Below are positions 55,961 through 64,000 of a stretch of 64,000 nt of DNA, one piece after another. Within the stretch, counting starts at the first letter, position 1; each line of letters opens with the position of its first letter. The stretch comes from Enterococcus sp. DIV2402 (GTDB taxonomy: Bacteria > Bacillota > Bacilli > Lactobacillales > Enterococcaceae): the NCBI RefSeq assembly GCF_017426705.2, contig NZ_CP147251.1, forward strand, positions 533,501 through 597,500. Direction: 5' to 3'. The position numbers and the translations under genes were made by a program. The notes under the pieces were generated by a model. It saw only the letters and a program-made list of their open reading frames with translations, did no database searches and was not told the DNA's origin.

Positions 55961-58045
55961 ATGAATAAAAAAAATAACGGAACAGTAAGAAACACCCTAT
56001 ACTATGTGCTGGTCATACTGGCAATGGTCATGGTTGTTTACTTCTTCCTAGGGAATGGTGGAAACCAAACGCCTGAAATCGAATATTCTAAGTTCACTGA
56101 ACAATTAGAAGAAGGCGAGATCAAAGAGTTTAAAGTACAGCCCGCGAATGGTGTCTATCGTATCGTCGGCGAATACAATGAAGAACAAAAAATCAATAAT
56201 AATAATGGGTTAGCTGTTCTAGGCTCAACTCAAGCAACAACCACACGATTCACTACAATTATTTTGCCAAATGACTCAACTCTCAGCGAAGTTACTGCGC
56301 TGGCAAGTGAACATTCTGTAAAAACAACAATTGAAGAGGAATCTAGTAGCGGTATTTGGTTATCGCTATTAATTAGTTTCTTACCATTAGTTATCATCAT
56401 TTTCTTCTTCTACATGATGATGGGACAACAAGGTGGTGGCGGTGGCGGTAATGGCCGTGTCATGAACTTTGGTAAATCGAAAGCCAAAGAAGCTGACAAA
56501 AAAGCAAACCGCGTTCGTTTCTCTGACGTAGCCGGAGCCGAAGAAGAAAAACAAGAATTAGTTGAAGTTGTTGAATTCTTAAAAGACCCTCGTCGTTTTT
56601 CTGAATTAGGAGCACGTATTCCTGCAGGTGTTCTTTTAGAAGGACCTCCCGGAACTGGTAAAACATTGCTTGCAAAAGCCGTTGCTGGTGAAGCAGGCGT
56701 ACCGTTTTATTCAATCTCTGGTTCAGATTTCGTGGAAATGTTTGTCGGAGTCGGTGCCAGCCGTGTGCGTGATTTATTTGAAACAGCGAAGAAAAATGCT
56801 CCAGCGATTATCTTTATCGATGAAATCGATGCAGTTGGTCGTCAACGTGGCGCTGGTATGGGTGGCGGACACGATGAACGTGAACAAACCCTTAACCAAT
56901 TATTAGTTGAAATGGATGGATTTGGTGGTAACGAAGGTGTTATCGTTATTGCTGCAACGAACCGTTCAGATGTCTTAGACCCAGCGTTGTTACGTCCAGG
57001 TCGTTTTGACCGTCAAATTCTTGTTGGGCGCCCAGATGTCAAAGGTCGTGAAGCAATTTTACGTGTACATGCTCGTAATAAACCACTAGCAGATGACGTT
57101 GATTTAAAAGTTGTGGCACAACAAACACCAGGTTTTGCCGGTGCTGAATTAGAAAATGTTTTAAACGAAGCTGCCTTAGTTGCTGCTCGTCGTAATAAAA
57201 AGAAAATCGATGCTTCGGATATTGATGAAGCAGAAGATCGTGTGATTGCTGGTCCAGCGAAGAAAGATCGTGTTATCAGCAAACGTGAACGTGAAATGGT
57301 TGCCTATCATGAAGCAGGGCATACAATTGTCGGTTTAGTTTTAAGCCGTGCACGTATCGTTCATAAAGTAACGATTATTCCACGTGGTCGCGCAGGTGGT
57401 TACATGATTGCTTTACCAAAAGAAGATCAAATGCTAATGACAAAAGATGATATGTTTGAACAAATTGTTGGACTATTGGGTGGACGTACAGCCGAAGAAA
57501 TTGTCTTCAACGTTCAATCAACAGGCGCTTCAAATGACTTTGAACAAGCAACTGCTTTAGCACGTAGTATGGTTACTGAATATGGAATGAGTGACAAACT
57601 TGGACCTGTTCAATATGAAGGCAATCATCAAGTCTTTGTAGGTCGTGACTATGGTCAAACAAAAGCTTACTCTGAACAAGTTGCCTTTGAAATCGACCAA
57701 GAAGTTCGTTCTATCTTAATGAAAGCTCACACGAAAGCACGTGAAATCATTGAAGAATACAGCGAACAACATAAATTAATTGCTGAGAAATTACTAGAGT
57801 TTGAAACGCTAGATGCCAAAGCAATTAAATCATTGTTTGAAACAGGTAAAATGCCTGAAGGATCAGAAAACAGTGATTACCCAAGTGAAAAAGCGCAATC
57901 GTTTGAAGAAGCAAAACGTGCTTTAGAAGCAAAAGATGCAGAGAAGCAAGCGGAAGAAAAAGAAGATTTTGAAGAAGCGAAAGATTACTTTGCACATATC
58001 CGTGAAGAGTCTCAAGACGCGGATAAAGATGATTCAAAAGAATAA
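55961..58045 (+). CDS. ftsH: ATP-dependent zinc metalloprotease FtsH
   Basis: A 694-residue membrane protease. Two helices (about 11-30 and 130-150) flank an extracellular domain and are followed by a Gly-rich linker. The AAA domain has GPPGTGKT (about 228), Walker [10 protein letters not shown] and the second region of homology [17 protein letters not shown]. The zinc site is HEAGH (about 450). The end is acidic and extended. It degrades membrane and regulatory proteins. ATG 55961 follows AGGAGG by six bases; a TTG 18 bases earlier overlaps that site. Confidence 0.95.
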   Translation: MNKKNNGTVRNTLYYVLVILAMVMVVYFFLGNGGNQTPEIEYSKFTEQLEEGEIKEFKVQPANGVYRIVGEYNEEQKINNNNGLAVLGSTQATTTRFTTIILPNDSTLSEVTALASEHSVKTTIEEESSSGIWLSLLISFLPLVIIIFFFYMMMGQQGGGGGGNGRVMNFGKSKAKEADKKANRVRFSDVAGAEEEKQELVEVVEFLKDPRRFSELGARIPAGVLLEGPPGTGKTLLAKAVAGEAGVPFYSISGSDFVEMFVGVGASRVRDLFETAKKNAPAIIFIDEIDAVGRQRGAGMGGGHDEREQTLNQLLVEMDGFGGNEGVIVIAATNRSDVLDPALLRPGRFDRQILVGRPDVKGREAILRVHARNKPLADDVDLKVVAQQTPGFAGAELENVLNEAALVAARRNKKKIDASDIDEAEDRVIAGPAKKDRVISKREREMVAYHEAGHTIVGLVLSRARIVHKVTIIPRGRAGGYMIALPKEDQMLMTKDDMFEQIVGLLGGRTAEEIVFNVQSTGASNDFEQATALARSMVTEYGMSDKLGPVQYEGNHQVFVGRDYGQTKAYSEQVAFEIDQEVRSILMKAHTKAREIIEEYSEQHKLIAEKLLEFETLDAKAIKSLFETGKMPEGSENSDYPSEKAQSFEEAKRALEAKDAEKQAEEKEDFEEAKDYFAHIREESQDADKDDSKE

Positions 58046-58049
58046 GAAA

Positions 58050-58084
58050 AAAGTAGGCTGTGACTCCTGTCGCAGCCTCTTCTC
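58050..58084 (+). terminator. Terminator of ftsH
   Basis: Stem AGGCTGTGAC / GTCGCAGCCT with loop TCCT, followed by TCTTCTCTT. Confidence 0.7.
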
Positions 58085-58166
58085 TTGTTAAAAACGATAA
58101 AGTTGAAAAAAAAAGCAGATACTAGTATGATTCACTAGTGAAAGAATGAAGGAGAGAAAACAACCC

Positions 58167-59057
58167 ATGAAAGATTATTTAGTAAAAGCATTAGCGTATG
58201 GTGGCTATGTTCGTGCCTATGCAGTCAATGCAACAGAGACTGTAGCAGAAGCACAACGTCGTCATGATACTTGGAATACAGCTTCCGCAGCATTAGGTCG
58301 TTCATTAGTTGGTGGACTACTATTAGGTGCAACCTTAAAAGGTGACGACAAAATGACCGTTAAAATTCAAGGGGACGGCCCGACTGGTGCGATTATTGTT
58401 GATAGTAACGGGAACGGTGATGTGAAAGGCTATATTCAAAATCCACATATTAGCTTACCTTTAAATGAAAAAGGAAAAATAGATGTACGTGGAGCAGTTG
58501 GAACAAATGGCGTATTTACTGTAATTAAAGATTTAGGTTTGAAAGAACCATTTTCTGGACAAACACCAATTGTTTCTGGTGAATTAGGCGAAGATTTTAC
58601 GTATTATTTAGCAGTTTCTGAACAAATTCCTTCAGCAGTAGGCTTGAGTGTATTGGTTAATACAGATGATACAATTAAAACTGCTGGTGGATTTATGCTG
58701 CAAGTAATGCCAGGTGCCAGTGATGAAGTAATCGAAGCATTAGAAGAACGTTTGAAAAACTTACCAAATGTGTCTTCATTATTAGAAGAAGGAAAAACAC
58801 CAGAAGATATCTTAGAAATTATCTTTGAAGGAGAAGCAGTCATGATTTTGGAAGACTCACCAGTTCAATTTAACTGTGAGTGTTCAAAAGAAAAATTTGC
58901 GACAGCGATTATCACATTAGGCACAAGTGAAATTCAAGCAATGATTGATGAAGATAATGGTGCAGAAGCAGTTTGTTCATTCTGTGGAGAAAAATATTAT
59001 TTTGACGAACCTGAATTGGAAGAATTGATTCAAGAAATCACAGGAGAAAAAGAATAG
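58167..59057 (+). CDS. hslO: Redox-regulated chaperone Hsp33
   Basis: A 296-residue chaperone. The C-terminal zinc switch has CEC and CSFC about 30 residues apart. Oxidation releases zinc and activates the holdase under oxidative stress. ATG 58167 is chosen, with AAGGAG 12 bases upstream; the alternative ATG 58146 precedes that site. It abuts dusB directly (TAG followed by ATG). The palindrome ACTAGTA-TGAT-TCACTAGT-like (58120-58140) lies just upstream. Confidence 0.92.
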   Translation: MKDYLVKALAYGGYVRAYAVNATETVAEAQRRHDTWNTASAALGRSLVGGLLLGATLKGDDKMTVKIQGDGPTGAIIVDSNGNGDVKGYIQNPHISLPLNEKGKIDVRGAVGTNGVFTVIKDLGLKEPFSGQTPIVSGELGEDFTYYLAVSEQIPSAVGLSVLVNTDDTIKTAGGFMLQVMPGASDEVIEALEERLKNLPNVSSLLEEGKTPEDILEIIFEGEAVMILEDSPVQFNCECSKEKFATAIITLGTSEIQAMIDEDNGAEAVCSFCGEKYYFDEPELEELIQEITGEKE

Positions 59058-60056
59058 ATGGAACACACGTGGAAAATTGGTAACGTAGAAATTCCTAATC
59101 GTGTCGTCGTTGCACCAATGGCAGGTATTTCAAATTCGGCTTTTCGAGTAACTGTGAAAGAAGCCGGTGCGGGATTAGTTGTCTGTGAGATGATTAGTGA
59201 CCAAGGGATTCAAATGCGTAATAAAAAAACGTTGAGTATGTTGCATATTGATGAAACGGAACATCCGTTAAGTCTACAAATTTTCGGTGGCAATAAAGAT
59301 TCTTTAGTTGAAGCTGCACAGTTTGTAGCTGAAAATACGACAGCCGATATTATTGATATTAATATGGGTTGTCCTGTCAATAAAATTATTAAAGCAGAAG
59401 CTGGTGCAAAATGGTTGCTTGATCCTGACAAAGTTTATGAAATGGTTCATGCTGTTTCTTCAGCAATTGATAAACCTGTAACTGTTAAAATGCGTATCGG
59501 CTGGGATGAACAGCATGTTTTTGCAGTGCAAAATGCACAAGCTGCTGAAGCCGCTGGTGCCTCAGCAATTGCTATGCACGGTCGGACACGAGTACAGATG
59601 TATGAAGGACAAGCAAATTGGGACATTTTAAAAGAAGTTAAAGAGAATATTTCGATTCCGTTTATGGGCAATGGTGATGTTCGCACACCAGAAGACGCAA
59701 AACAGATGTTTGACGAAGTTGGTTGTGATGCTGTGATGATTGGTCGTGCTGCTTTAGGCAACCCATGGATGATTCGTCGGACAAAACATTATTTAGAAAC
59801 TGGTGAATTAATTGCTGAACCCACACCAAGAGAAAAAATCGAAACGGCTATCTTACATTATGACCGTTTGATAGACTTAAAGGGTGAAAAAGTAGCATCT
59901 TTAGAATTTCGTCAACATGCAGCGTACTATTTAAAAGGTATTTCACGTGCAGCTAAAGTGAAAGCCGCGATTAATCAATCTGAAAATCGCGCAACCACAG
60001 TACACTTGTTAGAAGAATTTCTTGAGAAAGTTGAGAATCAACCAGTTAAGAGTTAA
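59058..60056 (+). CDS. dusB: tRNA-dihydrouridine synthase DusB
   Basis: A 332-residue flavin enzyme with the catalytic cysteine in MGCPVNKI (about 105), VVAPMAGISNSAFR at the start and FMGNGDVRTPEDA for FMN binding. It reduces uridines in tRNA. Its ATG follows the hslO stop without a gap, and AGGAGA is inside hslO. Co-transcribed with hslO. Confidence 0.92.
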   Translation: MEHTWKIGNVEIPNRVVVAPMAGISNSAFRVTVKEAGAGLVVCEMISDQGIQMRNKKTLSMLHIDETEHPLSLQIFGGNKDSLVEAAQFVAENTTADIIDINMGCPVNKIIKAEAGAKWLLDPDKVYEMVHAVSSAIDKPVTVKMRIGWDEQHVFAVQNAQAAEAAGASAIAMHGRTRVQMYEGQANWDILKEVKENISIPFMGNGDVRTPEDAKQMFDEVGCDAVMIGRAALGNPWMIRRTKHYLETGELIAEPTPREKIETAILHYDRLIDLKGEKVASLEFRQHAAYYLKGISRAAKVKAAINQSENRATTVHLLEEFLEKVENQPVKS

Positions 60057-60071
60057 TTATCTAAGAAAAAT

Positions 60072-60110
60072 TCAAGTCGAGAAATAACTTCGACTTGCTT
60101 TTTTTTGTCA
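60072..60110 (+). terminator. Terminator of hslO-dusB
   Basis: Stem CAAGTCG / CGACTTG with A/T loop, followed by T8. Confidence 0.7.
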
Positions 60111-60125
60111 ACATTGGCATTATAG

Positions 60126-61652
<1,527 letters not shown>

Positions 61653-61660
61653 TAATATAG

Positions 61661-61700
61661 TAGAAAAAGTTACGGATATTTTATCCGTGACTTTTTTATT
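61661..61700 (+). terminator. Terminator of lysS
   Basis: Stem AAAAGTtACGGATA / TATCCGTGACTTTT with TTT loop and T-run. Confidence 0.8.
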
Positions 61701-61901
61701 TGTTTCAATGAAATAAAAATAAGAAAAAAGGGGATGTTTCTATCTAAAGGCGAACATTTTTAAGCACTTTATTTTTCAACAATCGGGAATAAAAAAACTT
61801 CGAAAAAACATAAGAAATTCATTGACCTTAAGGGATTTCCTTGGTATATTATTACTTGTCCTAAACGACAAAAAAACTTTTAAAACTTTTGAAAAAAAGA
61901 G

Positions 61902-61930
61902 TTGACGAAGTAAATGACACATGATATTAT
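61902..61930 (+). promoter_or_regulatory. rrn promoter P1
   Basis: -35 TTGACG, 17-bp spacer, -10 TATTAT. The 200 bases before it (61701-61901) are AT-rich, with A and T tracts like an UP element, and hold no gene I can see. Confidence 0.65.
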
Positions 61931-61997
61931 AACAAAGTCGTCAAAATGAATTCGAGAAAAACGTTGAAATATCAACGGATTAATTGAAAAAAAGTTG

Positions 61998-62026
61998 TTG
62001 ACAAGTAATAATGAGTTTGTTAAAAT
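61998..62026 (+). promoter_or_regulatory. rrn promoter P2
   Basis: -35 TTGACA, 17-bp spacer, -10 TAAAAT; 96 bp after P1. Confidence 0.65.
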
Positions 62027-62049
62027 AATCAAGTCGCTGTCAAAAAGCA

Positions 62050-62073
62050 TTCAAGAAGTTTGAACTTCTTGAA
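62050..62073 (+). repeat. Palindromic hairpin between rrn promoters P2 and P3
   Basis: Perfect palindrome TTCAAGAAG-TTTGAA-CTTCTTGAA; a T7 run starts seven bases later. Transcripts from P1 and P2 would cross it; those from P3 would not. Confidence 0.6.
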
Positions 62074-62094
62074 AAAAACTTTTTTTAAAAAACA

Positions 62095-62123
62095 TTGACA
62101 ATGAAATATCAATCTGTTATGAT
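62095..62123 (+). promoter_or_regulatory. rrn promoter P3
   Basis: -35 TTGACA, 17-bp spacer, -10 TATGAT; 97 bp after P2 and about 170 bp before the mature 16S start. Confidence 0.75.
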
Positions 62124-62291
62124 ATAAAAGTTGCTAGAACAGCAAAAGTAGACCTTTGAAAACTGAACAAAGCAAGCAAACGAACCAATTGTGTAGGACA
62201 CTTCTATTAGATAGAAGTAACACAAAACAAGCAAGCAGTAATGCTAGCAAACGTTATTTATGAGCTTAACAATCGAAAGATTGTTTCAACT

Positions 62292-63855
<1,564 letters not shown>

Positions 63856-63921
63856 AATATTACGGAAACTACACATCGTTTGCCTTTGTTCAGTTTTGAG
63901 AGGTTTACTCTTAAATTTATT

Positions 63922-63994
63922 GGGGCCTTAGCTCAGCTGGGAGAGCGCCTGCTTTGCACGCAGGAGGTCAGCGGTTCGATCCCGCTAGGCTCCA
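63922..63994 (+). tRNA. tRNA-Ala (anticodon UGC)
   Basis: 73-nt cloverleaf in the 16S-23S spacer: acceptor GGGGCCT / AGGCTCC, D-arm GCTC...GAGC, anticodon loop with TGC, T-arm GCGGTTCGATCCCGC and discriminator A. The genomic sequence then reads TTAACG, so the CCA end is not encoded. The 23S gene would follow beyond the window. Confidence 0.95.
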
Positions 63995-64000
63995 TTAACG

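Overview
The window comes from a low-GC Firmicute of the genus Enterococcus. A complete 16S rRNA gene lies at the right end and reads as enterococcal. Its V1-V2 and V3 variable stretches differ from what I recall of E. faecalis and E. faecium, so I do not name a species. The block mfd, a MurJ/SpoVB-like flippase, rqcP, divIC, an S1-domain gene, tilS, hpt, ftsH, hslO, dusB, lysS and then an rRNA operon (about 46.5-64 kb) follows the usual Bacilli chromosomal order.

Left part (0-8 kb): the end of cydB is followed by cydD-cydC, which complete a cytochrome bd operon. Convergent to it is a three-gene operon: an L-Ala-D/L-Glu-type dipeptide epimerase, a transglutaminase-fold protein and an oligopeptide-binding lipoprotein. 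It is probably for peptide or murein-peptide use. At 8-11.8 kb is a LytS/LytR two-component system with lrgA-lrgB.

The most unusual stretch is 11.8-14.8 kb. It holds an AgrC-like histidine kinase, a LytTR response regulator, a 70-residue secreted peptide precursor and a 53-residue two-helix membrane protein. Two near-identical pairs of 9-bp direct repeats with 21-bp periodicity, the geometry of LytTR operators, are also present. One pair precedes the peptide gene. The other faces away from the regulator gene towards an isolated strong terminator with no reading frame, which suggests a very short regulated RNA. I read this as an uncharacterised peptide signalling or bacteriocin-type circuit.

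At 15-18.7 kb are a small unknown membrane protein, a long-chain polyprenyl diphosphate synthase, a MenA-type prenyltransferase and a type II NADH dehydrogenase. With cydBDC and the heme-efflux-like hrtBA (35.5-37.3 kb) these form a quinone- and heme-dependent respiratory chain. At 18.8-21.2 kb a cytoplasmic Cys-type sulfatase overlaps its own formylglycine-generating enzyme. Next come a MerR regulator with a divergent multidrug MFS pump and DUF4811 gene, a PadR-DUF1700-DUF4097 envelope-stress module, and a copY-copA copper operon whose CopY has a variant metal site.

At 29-35 kb a mannose-family PTS operon (IIC, IID, IIA, IIB) with a cre site at its promoter also carries a tyrosine-phosphatase-family gene and is followed by an Mga-like regulator. 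Then come a TetR gene and hrtBA with two identical 17-bp palindromes upstream, a GNAT acetyltransferase, an MFS carrier, DUF554 and TspO proteins, an M3 oligopeptidase, a VanZ-like protein, YebC, an L,D-transpeptidase and L-lactate dehydrogenase. The right end has a 16S gene served by three evenly spaced promoters, then tRNA-Ala(UGC). I saw no CRISPR array, insertion sequence, prophage or clear pseudogene. Most transcription units end in recognisable hairpin terminators, several sharing a related sequence.
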